Made by a program: the position numbers and the translations under genes | The notes under the pieces: generated by a model | What the model was told of the DNA's origin: nothing | Database searches by the model: none | What the model saw: the letters and a program-made list of their open reading frames with translations, nothing else | Shown here: in pieces, positions 1 to 12,673 of the stretch | Layout: each line of letters opens with the position of its first letter | Position numbering within the stretch: position 1 is the stretch's first letter | NCBI GenBank assembly: GCA_000697475.1 | Contig: JNEU01001176.1 | Location: 62,001 to 126,000, forward strand | Length of the DNA stretch: 64,000 nucleotides | Reading direction: 5' to 3' | Source of the DNA: Lichtheimia corymbifera B2541 | Lineage: Eukaryota > Mucoromycota > Mucoromycetes > Mucorales > Lichtheimiaceae

Positions 1-211
1 CACTCAAAAGAGGACACACGCATAATCGATCTACATGATCGATCAATCTTGGTGCACATTTAATGGTATAGCATAACATGAAGCTTATGGGTCGTTTATG
101 TAGAGATTTGTTTGGGGACTTGATTAATTGCCGTCTGGACATCAATGCTAATTTCGCGAGCTGACAGCTCAGTATCACCACCACTCTTCTTATTCTCCTC
201 CTCCTCCTCTC

Positions 212-1551
212 ATGTTGGCCAAGCTCATTGATACCATTAACCAATGCCGATCTCTGTCACAACAATGCCACGAAGTCGCCATTAAACGTGACACTGCCGC
301 CGAGCATTACTTTGATCGGATCCACCAGCATTTACAAGATGCCTTGTCCAAGAACGCACAACCACCGACCACCACCACCATTCCTGCAGACAAAGTACAA
401 CAATCCTCCCCAACACCAGATAATAAAGAGAAACAACAACTGCCATCATCAACAATAGAAGTGGACGCTATTCTTGCTGAGAACAAGCAACTCAAGGAAA
501 AACTACAGCAAATGCATACCATATTTGTCAACTTGAAAGGATCGGCAGCCACAATGACCGATATAGCCACTCAGCATACCAAACGAGCCAAGATCGAGAA
601 AGAAGCAACCTCAAATCTACGTCAACAAGTCAACGATTTGATGAAGGAGATCGAAAGGATAAGATCAGAAAAAGATGCTTTACAATCACAAGTACAGCAA
701 TTACAGCACCAGATCGATGCGTTGGATAAGAGCAAAGAGGAATTATTGAAAAAACCGTGCGTTGGCGATATTAGTGATGAGATGCGCCAGGTAATAAGAA
801 GAAGGAGGAGGAGGAGGAGGAGATGATGGCATTCCTGACAGGTTACCTTTTGCAGAAAATCGCGTACTTGATGTCTATGCGCAGAGCCGCTGAAACAGCA
901 TTGCAAGCTATGATGGATTCCCAGACGGAAGCTGAAAACCAATCCCGATCCACTATCAAAGCACTACGAAGCAATATTGAAGCACTGACCACAGAATTGG
1001 AGAGTGAAAAGCGTGTCAAGGATTATTTCTCTTCCGTGTGTGACGATTTACAAGCTGATGTAAGGAAAACAAGAATGGTGTTATTCTCATGTTAAAGCCG
1101 TTTCATAGCTTCAAGCTTCAAAGGTCAAGGTCAACACATTAGAAGATAATGTAAGGACAACAATAATGGTGTAATTCTCATGTTAAAGGCGTTTTTATAG
1201 CTTCAAGTTTCGGAGGACAAGGTCAAATCACAAGCGAGCCAGATTGCAACCGAGCGGGCAAAAGCAGCACGCCTCCAAAACACCATCAATCAATTACGTC
1301 AGTCAAACAAGGTAAATAAAGGAGCAATCCAATTTTGCATGATATGTACTCAATGGCTGTATTATGTGTAGACGAAGAAGGATAAGATGACCGAGCTATA
1401 CCGGGTATGTAAATCAATGCAGTGGATATGAGATGGACAAGTGGGATTGACCCTCCTTTATGTACAGAGAATCGCCGTTCTGCAATCTCTACAGACCACA
1501 CCCATGGCCGTTGATGATAATCCTGGAGTCAAGAGACCACGGATAGAGTAG
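212..1551 (+). CDS. Coiled-coil protein of unknown function, 350 aa
   Basis: Exons 212-790, 856-1059, 1109-1150, 1201-1311, 1372-1404 and 1468-1551; every intron is in phase 0. The joined protein is rich in Glu, Gln, Lys and Leu with heptad-like spacing from about residue 85 to 320, a Pro/Thr/Gln-rich linker near residues 50-80, and a basic C-terminus ending KRPRIE that could act as a nuclear localisation signal. I recognise no catalytic domain or family. A scaffold or kinetochore/nuclear coiled-coil role is only a guess. The third exon (14 residues) and its preceding intron look tandemly duplicated. The start is the first ATG after a CTC-rich leader, and it opens directly into the helical region. 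Confidence 0.75.
1060..1242 (+). repeat. Tandem duplication of an intron plus exon unit
   Basis: Positions 1060-1150 (49-nt intron plus 42-nt exon) and 1151-1242 (50-nt intron plus the start of the next exon) align over most of their length. They share the donor GTAAGGA, the TTCTCATGTTAAA block, the TAG acceptor and the exon start CTTCAAG. The copies differ by scattered substitutions, so the event is not brand new. Confidence 0.85.
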
Positions 1552-2378
1552 AGTGGGATTATGGATCCATAGGAAGGCACGTGGGTTAATATACTACTCG
1601 AATCAAAAAGTTCATGTTGTTGGATATTATGATGATGAGGATGGACATGCCAAGATGATGTGGCAAGGGATCTTTGATGATGATGATGATGATGAGCAAC
1701 TAAACCATATTATCCATGGTGCAAGTTTCGTCCGGGTTCGCTCCCAAATAATCTAGTTTTTAAGGAGAGGGGGGATGTGGTGGGGGAAAGACACACCCGA
1801 GGTCGCACAAACGTGCTGCATTATGGATAACTCCTCATCCGGCGCGCTCGATTTATACGCAAGAACGAACAACCAAGATATGTGATGCAAGACACGTTTC
1901 TGTAAAACATGCAAAACAACGAGAAAAGAAGTAGAGTATCCCGACTACCATTACGCATACACATTTTTTGTGACACCCCATCATCGTTTGTCTCTTTGAC
2001 TCTTATCCTCCCCCCTAGAAGTGTCTTTTTCTCTATCACTTTCTTTACGCTTTCTTGTCGTTTTGCTGTGCATCCTCCCTTTTTCTTTCAGACCAATTGC
2101 TCTCCCGTTTCCGGACTGCTGTGCCAAATCCTTTGGAGAACAACATCATCATTTCTCACTCTCTCTCTTTTTTTTTTCTTCTTTCTCTCTCTCTCTCTCC
2201 CCTTTATCTTTCTCCTCACTTTATAAAAAAACTAGTATTCTTTTTTATTTTTGCTCCCTTCTCTCTTTCTCTCTCTCACTCTCTATCTCACTCTTTCTTT
2301 CTTCCCCCTTGTCACGTTTTTCGACCGCCTTTTCCAGTCGTTAGTGCAGTAATCGACAATCGAATCACATTGCTCTAC
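1552..2378. other. Intergenic region and kinase leader
   Basis: There is no convincing gene here. The right part (about 2140-2330) is a long pyrimidine-rich tract (CT/TTTC runs) of the kind seen upstream of fungal start codons, and probably belongs to the promoter or 5' UTR of the kinase at 2379. It is open in the kinase frame, but its Ser/Phe/Leu-only translation argues against coding. Confidence 0.6.
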
Positions 2379-5300
2379 ATGATGACCATGCTTGTTCCTT
2401 CTTCCAACGCCACAGTGGAAAGTCAACCACCACCACCTCCTACTACAACGGCGTCAACTGCTATTCATACTCCGAGCTTGTTTGCAACAACGGATGAAAT
2501 GCCATCAGGTCCCCCACCTTCTCGGTCATTTTCGGTCATGGCACCGACAGAGTTACAGCGATCTGTGCAACGACAATATGATACAACGACAACTACGGAA
2601 GACTTGCCGTGGTGGCAACATTACTACCAAATGTATCATTATCATCCCCCACAAGGAAGAAAACCTACTCTCTTTGGTCCATACTTGTTGCTGCACACTT
2701 TGGGTGAAGGCGAGTTTGGCAAAGTCAAATTGGGCATTCATATCGATTCCAGTCAAGAGGTAAGTAAACCTTTTATATATGCTAAAGGAGGGAAGCGATG
2801 ACTGATTTTATTTATAACAGGTTGCTATCAAGCTGATCAAAAAAGACAATATCGATTCTTCTACAAGGATGAGCAAAGTGGAACGAGAGATATCTGTACT
2901 CAGGGTAAGTCAATCACATTATTGATTAATGATGATGGTGCTTATATGTATTGAAAATTAGACGGTTTGCCACCCCTATATTGTTAAACTGTATGACGTG
3001 ATTGAAACAGAAAAGTACATTGGAATCATATTGCAGTGTGCCTCAGGTTGGTTAGCAACGTGGGTGGATTGTGTGTATATGTATATATATAGGCCAATGA
3101 ACCTCACACATCATCATGAAATCATCAAGGTGGCGAATTGTTTGAATATATCCTTGCGCATCGTTATCTCAAGGAACGGGATGCTTGTCGACTTTTTGCT
3201 CAGCTGATAAGTGGCGTCCACTATATGCATCAAAAGCACATTGTTCACAGAGATCTTAAACTGGCAAGTTCCACAAAAGGCAATCTTATTGTGTACGTCA
3301 TTCTAATATGGATGATAGGAAAACCTATTGCTTGATCGTGATCGCAATGTGATTATCACCGACTTTGGATTTGCGAACCAATTTTCATCAGCCAAAGATG
3401 ATTTGATGGCAACATCGTGTGGATCTCCTTGTTATGCAGCACCAGAGCTTGTAGTGAGCGAAGGAATGTATGTTGGGTCAGCGGTTGACATTTGGTCATG
3501 TGGAGTGATCCTCTATGCAATGCTGTGTGGATACCTGCCATTCGATGATGATCCAGCCAATCCAGAAGGCGACAATATCAATTTGCTATACAAGTACATC
3601 CTCAACACACAGCTTGCCTTTCCAGACTATGTGAGTGATGGTGCTCGTGATTTATTGCAAAAGATGCTAGTGCCAGATCCAACAAAGCGATGTACAATGC
3701 AAACTATCATGGAGCATCCTTGGCTGCAACCCCATCGTGACCTATTTAGAAAGACGATCGATGTATTGGAACGAGAAGCAATGGAAACGGCCGACTTGCC
3801 GATGCCTGTCAATAACAGCAGCAATGGCCAAAAACATCATCAACAACGCAATGATCAACAAAGCACTGCTGAAAAAGAGCACAATGTGCAACACACGAGA
3901 CCTTTGAACGACGATCATTGCACAACCGACCTGAGCACCCCTGCAGCAATCTCGGCACCTTCTTCCGACGATGCCATGGTGCCTTGCAACCTACCCATGG
4001 ATGTTGATTCCGAGCATCAAGTCCCCGACATTGCCGAGCCATATTCACAAAAGCCAGCAGCATCGACCGAACAGCTTGAATGTAACGTCAAAGGAACAAT
4101 GTCAGCTACTGCTGCTGATCTTGCTGTGCCTGAAATATCTTCAATTGAATTACCAGCATCCATGCATACAAGTGCTTCTGAGTCCACTACCATGGCAACC
4201 GAAAAGCATCAAAAGCAGGATCCTATTGAGGAACAACACCAACACCAACAACCCACCACAACAACAACACCAGGAGGTTCCATTTTACAGGCAAAGTTTT
4301 TATCCAGCATTCAACGTCAAGGCAACGCACAACAACAGCAACAACAACAACCACCCTCATCCTCGCATTATCATCATTCAGCTGCATTGAGTAAAAGTAC
4401 ACCACCACAACAACCCATTCCATTTTCCATCACATCGACTAGTACTCGCCATCGTTCACCTTCCACAGCATTGCCAATGCATCCACCACCACAAAAATCT
4501 CATTACGAGCCTAGGCGTAAAGCACTTAGCTTGCTTGTCAATTCCGTGGCAGATCATTTACAAGCTCAACCATCGACCTCTGATCGACATCATCATCACA
4601 CAGGCAGAAAAGGAATGGCCTTTTCACGTAAACAAGGCAACCGTGAACGTGCTCAAAGTGTACTGAGTCAAGGTCGTTACAGTGGATTCAGAGGTGTTGT
4701 TGGTAAAGGGTCTGAGAACAGCAATGATGCATTGCCTCGCAGTTCTATGCATGTCATGCCTTCCGTATCTGAACGCGCTGGTGTCTTTAATGACAAGGAC
4801 AAGCACAAGAGTGCAGGAAAGAAACTCATGGAATGGTTTAAAAAGAAGCCTCTTAGTAAGTTGGCCCCCTCTCCTCCTCTTCTCAATCGTAGCATATTGA
4901 CATGATCTCTCTTTTTAGGTACCAAGGATCGATCCTTCAATCACCTTGCTCATGGTGATTTATTGACCTCGGATCGCCCGTTGAGTTCTCTGCATAGTCC
5001 CTTGCGAGCGATGCCACTTGGAAAGTCATATGCGGTTGACTTTAATGATGCCAAGTTGCGTACCCATCATGGTGCTGTGGATCAAGAAGCGCTTACCTCT
5101 GGATCGCCAATGGATGTGCTTGTGGAAGTGAAGCAAGTGTTATTGTCCATGGGCATTGAAGTGAAAAAGGATGGCGATTACAAGCTCAAGTGTACTCGAC
5201 AGCGACGTAAACGACCCAATTCTATCACAGCATCATCTAATAATCCTGCTTCCTGTAATGAATCCGCCACATCCTCATTGTCCAATGCTCGTTCGGATAA

Positions 5301-5796
5301 GAAACGACGTATGAGTACAAGTGCTCCTTTCCGTAAACTGCTTAGACGCAATGGTGGTGGTGGTGATGATTCATCCTCCTCTGTGTTCCAACAAGGCGAG
5401 ACGGTCTATGGTGATCCGGTGGTCGATCCGGGTGAAGAAGTGCGCTTTAGTGTCGAATTGTGCAAAATCAAAAACTTACCGGGTCTTTACATTGTTGACA
5501 TCCGACGTATGCGAGGCAATGTTTGGGCGTACAAGTTTTTGTATCACACCTTGCTTGACACCCTCAATCTCAGTGGCAAAGGCGGCTATATCAAATCACA
5601 CAACACAATGAAACAACAACAACAACAACCAATTGCAGCTGTTCATCCTCCTCCAGCAGCATCCTCCAGCACTACTTCTACCTCCACCTCATCTTCTCAA
5701 CATCGTAGTAGTATCCGAAATAATACCAATCGCAATAGCTGCTCAAGCAGCGGCGGTAGCAGCAGCATGCTCGAAGATGTCAAAGAAGAAGAGTAA
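2379..5796 (+). CDS. KIN4-like Ser/Thr protein kinase with C-terminal KA1 domain, 1032 aa
   Basis: Exons 2379-2759, 2821-2904, 2962-3046, 3130-3263, 3319-4855 and 4919-5796. The kinase domain starts near residue 100: glycine loop [12 protein letters not shown] lysine near 130, catalytic HRDLKLEN around 223-230 (split by a GC-AG intron), DFG near 243, then SPCYAAPE and [16 protein letters not shown] long Gln/Ser/Thr/Pro-rich linker follows. The C-terminus carries a KA1-like module ([20 protein letters not shown], then [20 protein letters not shown]), a fold that binds acidic phospholipids in the KIN1/MARK/AMPK-related group. The insert [19 protein letters not shown] after the PFDDD motif is typical of fungal Kin4/Frk1-type kinases, which act in the spindle-position checkpoint. 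Family assignment is firm; the exact function is inferred. Confidence 0.9.
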
Positions 5797-6679
5797 TCAT
5801 CTACTACTACCATTACAACAACAAAAAGCATTTGCATCACCTCCCTCATTCGTTTTAGCAACCCTTTTCTTTTTCTTGCAGCATACCGTTATTATACCAA
5901 GTCTAGCTCTCTACATGTTTGAGCAAAAGATTAAAATCACCCTTTCAAGAGCCATCGATGCTCTTTCTTCATCACTAAACACCATGGCTGTTTTGATCTC
6001 GCTACTGATATTATCCGCGATCCGAAAGTAAAAAGTCGGGTTTTCGGATCCGGTAATCTGATGTTATACTATCGTGATCTTGCTTGTTGCATTTTATCCT
6101 ACCCAAAAGTGAATCTTGCATGTACGTAGATGGCAAATGTATGAGGGACCGTATTTCAATATCAGAAAAGATATGAGGCAACGGACGCGGTGCATTGATC
6201 ATGGCAAGTATGCCCTATCCTAACGTATCAGGGAACCCAACAAGGAGGGATTACACAATAAGCATATGGAGCCTCCTCCTAGTCTTTTTGATGGTGGTGG
6301 CGCTATATAGCTGCCGTGTTCTTTTTTTTTCTGCCATCATGTGTTGCCTTTTTAGCCATCCAACCAAGTTACACTCATTGTTTGCTGGTATCACCCGCAA
6401 GCGAGATATACATGATAAGCTACAAGTATCGTTTGATCTGCTATATGTACATTAGCGTTGCATCAATAGGGAACAGGGATGGATAGTTGGAAAAAGAGAG
6501 AGAGAGAATGCTGATAAAGGAGAAGCCATTCGAAAGAAAAAAAAGGGGGGTTTATATCATGCTCTGGGCTGCGTACGTTGTTGTAAGATCACTCCATAGG
6601 CTGCCGTGGTGCTGTTGCTTTCTTCCTTTTCTTTTCCTTTGTCATTTTTCCCTTTATACTCATATAAACGCTCAATAGA
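5797..6679. other. Intergenic region, no gene seen
   Basis: This holds the 3' UTR of the kinase and the upstream region of the next gene. Open frames are short and of low quality. There is an A/T-rich stretch with TTTTCCTTT tracts around 6620-6660, just before the next ATG. I see no RNA gene. Confidence 0.5.
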
Positions 6680-9600
6680 ATGCTGTTGCAATATACGCTA
6701 CAAACGATTTTGATTCTTCCAAGCACAGCAGCATTATTGTTGGCTGTATGCTTGTTATCTCTGCAATTATTTGTTGTCCCTTTGCATTTTCTGCCAGATG
6801 CCGTTGTCACCCGATTAAGGCGATCTCGTGCATCACACTGCAACTCGCTCGTGTCAACAGATGCTTCGCTTGTCAAATCATACGATTATGTTATAGTTGG
6901 AGGTGTGTGTGTGTATGCGCTGTAAGCCTATTTGCACGTCTTGTTGTCATTCAGTGTGCATCATTGTCTTACACTTCCATCCTCAGGTACTCTTGCGAGC
7001 CATATTAACTTTTTACGGCTTCAAAGCCAGAACCCAAAAGCATCCATTTTACTGCTCGAACCACCCCTGGAATACCGCTCTCTGATATTCACGTTTTTTG
7101 CTGGATTGGATTTAGGTGTACACCACAACGTACCCGTAAGTTGTATCCTTTGCATATACTGTACTACGCGTCAAGCGTACTAACCGAATCGCAGTATTTT
7201 CGGGCTTACCCATTTTATCGATCAACATCTGCAGCAGAACTTGGGCGTGGTTCACCCCATGTACGGCGTATCGTATCAACGTTTCAATTGTTGATTGACG
7301 AGTTGGCTCAAGACTTGGCAGCACATGAAGATCTCAGCAACCCAGCTGTCAAATTACCGTGCTATAGGATTGTGCAACGTGTACAGCCATCATGCATGAA
7401 ATCCATGTTGCCCCATCGCACAGCCTTTCCCATCCAATACAGCCTACTACGAAAGGCGCCTCATCTCAAAGTATTACTTGGCGTGGATTCAGTGGCATGG
7501 TTAACCAGCACACGAGATCAACGTTTGGCGATCCAAGTCCAGATTCAAAACCAAGGCAAGTAGTAGTCTATCGATGCATGCATACTTTTTCTTATTTTCA
7601 CTCATGCTTTTCATAAGCAGATCAACCCTTTGTGTTTTATGTAAATCGAGAATTGCACTTGTTTGACAACATGAATGCAAACGACAGCACCTTGGAACCT
7701 CATATCGTCGAAGAGCAATTTGAAAAGTACCACGATGATCAAGATTTTGAGCCTTGTTCATTGGAACCACCAACCTTGATCCGACAACGCTTCCTTGCAT
7801 TCAGGCGTATGAGTGAGGAGTGCGATGAGGACAGCTGCCCCATGTGGACATTTGATACGGCCGATGAATTCAATTCCGAAGCCAAAGCGGATGATGCCTT
7901 GGCTGTACAAATCCTGGTTGGGTTTGATAACGCATCCGCTGCGACTACCAAAAGTAGCCGAAGCAGCATGGAGGATGATATCAATAGCACGCCATCCTCG
8001 TGCGATCAAGAGTTTTTCGACACAGCGACATGTTTCAAGGTGGCTCCGTTAACACACGTGAGCGAAGGATGGATCGGATTGGAAATTGAACAGACGGTCT
8101 TTTGTAATAACGATGATCCATCGTTGATGCTAAGCGACAATGATGAAGATGATGACGATGACAGCGATTCATATCAAGAAGAACATCATCAACGTCAACA
8201 ACAGCAACAACAGCACCCACTGACGCATTGGGGATTTGAAATGATCCAGCGCGTGTTTGACAGCTTAAATTCAGATGGCATTGTTGATATTCATTCGGAT
8301 ACTGCATCTACGATGGGTGGTCCATCCCCTCATCAGTCACCAGGGCTTTCACCCAGTGATAAGGATTCTTTTCAATATTCCTGTGACATGACAAGCAACT
8401 CGCTTAGACACTCTGAAATGTCTCAGCCTCGTGCCAAGATCCACAAGCCCAGTACCAGCTTCCTCATTATAAACAAGCATCCTGGTAGTAGTGGTAGCCA
8501 TGATGGTAGAGGAGGCCTTCCATCGTATCTCGCACGTATATGGAACATTATATTTGAGTACATGGATGATACCAAAGCTGCCGATGTTTCGAAATTGTTG
8601 GCAGATCCCAAATCAGCTAGCACGGCATATCCCTTTTCTGCAAAGTTTGCAGCGCTCTTGGGAAGATCTCAACAACAAACGCCTGAACAGCAGGAATATC
8701 AGCAAGAAAACAACACGGAGGACCAGCACCAGCCTCCTTCTTTGCCCATAAATCATAAAATGGACGATGATGGTGATGACGAATCTACAGCAAATCGAGA
8801 ACCAGCTATTCTCAAGATTTCTCATGCTGGTCAAGCTCCAACAACAACGCACTATCGTCCATCGTTGGATGATCAGCATGAAGGAAAGGAGAGCGATGAT
8901 AATGGTACAGAATTGGAAGGTGATGAGCATCATCGTCGATATTCAACAAGCGATAGCAGTGAAGACGAGGATAATGCACTTGAAAATGTGCAGCAAGCTC
9001 TGGGTTATTATACATCATCAGGAGGTGCCTATGCGGTGGCTGATAATAATGATGAAGAAGAAGAACCGGTTGACCAGTACCATGAGAGGTTGTTACCAGT
9101 AATGGATGATGATGATGCTAATGCAATGTACACGTCGGACTTACCTTTGGATGATGATAATGATCCACCAGTGGATGAAGAAGAAACGGCAATTCAAGAT
9201 GTGCCAGTGAACGAGGAGGAGGAACCTCGGCCATTGACCGACGATAACGATCATCATCATCATCATCATGATAGCGATGTAAGTAAAAGTAATGGGTTTG
9301 ATGAATCATGCATGGTTTATTAAAACATGTTACATAGGAAGGAGATGAGAAAGATGAGGAGGATTTGCATGAAGAAGAAGGGGAAGAGGAAGACACTGTC
9401 CAAGTAACCACAAGCAGCAAGCATGATGGCATGGAAACCGATACCGAGTACTTTTCAGATGCAGCACCCATTATGGAACCAGAAGATGAAGGCCCCACTG
9501 AAATGACACCCGAGGAAACAACACAACCCAATGCTGATGAGAAATCAAAGCCTGAAGAAAAAGAAACCAAGCATGATGTTGATGATGTACCAGCAACAGC

Positions 9601-9715
9601 AGCAGCAGCCGAGGAGCAAGACGAGGAAAAAGTAGAGCAAAAACCACTCGATGTTCAAACGGGAGGCAAAAAGAAAAAGAAAGCGAAAAAAGGCAAAAAG
9701 CGTAATGCAGTTTAA
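6680..9715 (+). CDS. Large acidic protein with N-terminal hydrophobic segment, 922 aa, function unknown
   Basis: Exons 6680-6902, 6987-7135, 7195-7555, 7621-9278 and 9338-9715; the third intron has a GC donor (GCAAGT). Residues 10-40 are strongly hydrophobic and may be a signal anchor. Next comes YDYVIVGGTLASH followed about 15 residues later by ASILLLE. This resembles the dinucleotide-binding start of GMC/FAD oxidoreductases (DYVIVGGGTAG then LLLEAG), but one glycine of the motif is absent and nothing after it matches a GMC enzyme. From about residue 245 the protein is dominated by Asp/Glu, His and Gln tracts, and it ends in a Lys-rich tail (KKKKKAKKGKKRNAV). It may be a degenerate oxidoreductase-like membrane protein, or the similarity may be chance. 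Confidence 0.65.
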
Positions 9716-9897
9716 TTGATATATAAAGTATTCTCTGTAATGATATAGTTTCTATGGATACAGTAGTAAAAATCATGTGCATAGTGCATAATGATGCGGA
9801 GGGAGAAAGCACTGACACAATTTCATAAGCGCTGCTTTGTTTCAGGTACTCTTGTACAATCACACTTCTCTTTCTCCACTGTTACCACCACCACCAC

Positions 9898-12400
9898 ATG
9901 GACACCAGCAACAGCGTGTCTCCAGAGCTCTTTTTCAATGAGGCCGAGTTCCGCGTGTTGACTCCCAATTTGAGCTTTGAAGCCGATGCATTGCCTCCCA
10001 GCGACGAGATCTTGACGGCTCAAGCGCGACAGTTTACATTCTATGGTAACATTGGGAAACTCGACGACTACTCTAAAATAACACCATGCTGACACACAAC
10101 GTTGCAAGATGAGCAGGTGCGAGTGTTTCTTTATGCACGTGTACCTCAACAAATCTCGGGTACTGGGGATGATGTCTTTTCAGCCGTACAGACCTTTTTC
10201 CAACATCTTGACGTTCACGTTGAAGCGAGTATTACTGACGGTGCAGCAGCAGCAGCAGCAGCAGCAACACCATCCACTTTTCCACCACCTCTACAACCAT
10301 CCTCCTCTTTCACCACCACTTCACCGCATCATCGATCCTTATCTACAAAGTTGAACTCGTCATCATCATCTGCACCTTCTTCTCCAAAGACTCAAAAACG
10401 CGATATTCGTGCACCCGCATCAGCTGGCACTCCACCTCCTCCTCCTTCACTACCTGCCGATTCGTTGCCATTCTTTTCACACACTTACAATAGCCGAGGA
10501 AAGGATGCTGAACCTATGATTTTCGAACATGAAAAAGCGTATTGTTGTCTATTCCCACTCGTTATTCCAGTGTGTAAGTATCATGTGGGTATGGAGAGAA
10601 AGGATAGTGGATACTCATTCATACACCTTTGTAGTATATGTAAAGACGCGAGCTCAGCAACCACAACTCTTGTTCAACTTTAATGTATCCTATCGACCAC
10701 TTCCCAGCAAATCCAAAGATGAAATATCCAAATCTTCGGCTGATGCATCAGATCAAGACGTGAATGAATATGATACCGAGCTATTTGAAACCATTGATTT
10801 GCTTGGAGGACTATCAGAAGGTAAGTTATCTAGAGTCCAACGTGTGTTGTGTATATACGAGTATTCATTTATGTATAATCTTAGATCCTGTTTTTGCAAG
10901 TCCATTACATCAGCGATTTGTGGTTGAGAAGCAAAGTCGTCAAGCAGCCAGTGGAAGTTTCTCGCAGGCGAGCCATTCTACCCCACACATGTTGACACTA
11001 CGACGTCACGTGCATGAGACATTAGCGGTGCGTTCTGGCTTGAATGTGAAAATGAGGACAACCAATGCATCGATAGCAGACAAAATGGTGATGATGTCAG
11101 TGGAGTTGGAAAATCCAGTGGAGACAGATTGTGTGTTTATGGTGGATAAGGTGGAAGTACACGTCTCCAATTCGGTGGTATCTTCAGCATTTGCCAAAGA
11201 GGTAAGAAAAAAAAAAGATGCTTCTTCAACGTATCCATGGGTAACACAGAATTGGTATAGGTGGATTTCCCAATGACACTCGAGACGTTGGATCAAATGG
11301 TGTTTTTATACAATGTGACCCTTTTGGAAGATGGATCAGCCAAACCACCACAGCAACCACAACGTATATTCCCTGTACGACATCGCCCTACGCCATCGAT
11401 GCCGACGCATTATCAAGATGAACGTCTTCAGCCACAACGTGTATCGATTCAAGTATTTGGTGCTCCAGTCGTGGATGGTGTACGTGCTGCCACCATGCGA
11501 TCAAAGTGGAATACCATGTTGGATGTTTCAAGCATGCGTCAAAAACGTGAAGAGCCAGATCCTCGTTTCTCATCATTGTTAGCCTCTTCGCCCCAAGTGG
11601 ATCCACGTTCATCCGCATCCCTTGCCACGAGTGTCTCAGTATCGCCTGGTGCTCGGTCTCTTGGCAGTCCTTTGGTAGATCCTAAGAAACGTATGCTGAT
11701 GACAATGGATACACCTGGTTCACAAACGCCCGTAACAAATCGTGCATTACCACCTCCACCACCCTCAGCAGTAGCACCTGCAACACCTGCAACACGCCGT
11801 ACGGATGTAGAAATTGTCGATGGTATTGTTGTATCATTTACAGTACCACCCATTATTCGTGTTGGAAAGGAATTCCCATTGCAAGTGTTTATTGTGAATC
11901 GATCCAAGCACACCCGACGTTTCCAAGTGATGGTACCTAATCGTAAACGACAACATCCACCCACGGATGCCATGGCCAACAAGTCATTATTACCTGTGGA
12001 GCAAAGCACGGTCGACCCATACATGGATGAGACAGGTAAATGAGTCATGATTGTCATTCATGATGGGGTTCTCATTGTTTTTTCTTTTAGAATTCTTGCG
12101 TCTTTATTTCGAAAATGAGACACACGAGGCCGATATCATTTGCTTGGAGAACAATGTTCGATTAAGGTAAGGGGAGCGTACACTATTTAGAGAAAGGTAT
12201 ATACTCATCCAACCACCCACACTTTCATTAGTCCTCTTGGTCCATCCACATCCCAATCGGTGGATATACGTTTTATTGCTGTCAAGGAAAAACTTCATAC
12301 CATTGATCTTATACAATTGGTGGATCAAGATACTGGCTTTGTGACCAATTTGCGTCATGTCCTAGAAATATTTGTAGATGGACCTGAATCGAAAGACTAA
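9898..12400 (+). CDS. TRS65: TRAPP II complex subunit Trs65-like, 711 aa
   Basis: Exons 9898-10045, 10109-10573, 10635-10820, 10885-11201, 11261-12035, 12091-12166 and 12232-12400. The protein alternates conserved beta-rich blocks (FPLVIPVLYVKTR; VDFPMTLETLDQMVFLYNV; VSFTVPPIIRVGKEFPLQVF) with Ser/Pro/Ala-rich linkers. It ends with ADIICLENNVRLSPLGPS and the segment around VDIRFIAVKEKLHTIDLIQ. That terminal pattern is what I know from fungal Trs65, the TRAPP II-specific subunit that stabilises the complex acting as a GEF for Ypt31/32 at the trans-Golgi. An alanine run (about residues 97-105) is encoded by GCA repeats. The family call rests on recalled motifs, not a search. Confidence 0.75.
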
Positions 12401-12673
12401 TAATAATATCTTTTTACCTACTTGCACTTTTTGTTTGATTGTGAGTGTCATGAATGGGAATTCTTTGTATATAACAATGAGCCATTATTACTGCTCTATT
12501 GCAGGGATATGCGTCCCAACATCATTTTATCAGCTCATGCATCCTCTCCAATATGTTTTTTTGTATGTTTCCACTTCACGCTATATAGATATGTAGTGCT
12601 TTCTTGGGGTAAAAATCACCTCCCCACCTACTTTGATTAGTACCTTATCATTTTCATTAAACACAGACTATCC

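Noticed and set aside
1720..1756. GGGTTCGCTCCC resembling a tRNA T-arm
   Set aside because: No acceptor stem, D-arm or anticodon arm can be drawn around it; no tRNA or rRNA gene was found anywhere in the window.
2055..2378. In-frame upstream extension of the kinase
   Set aside because: It translates to Ser/Phe/Leu runs from a pyrimidine tract; it is leader-like and not conserved-looking.
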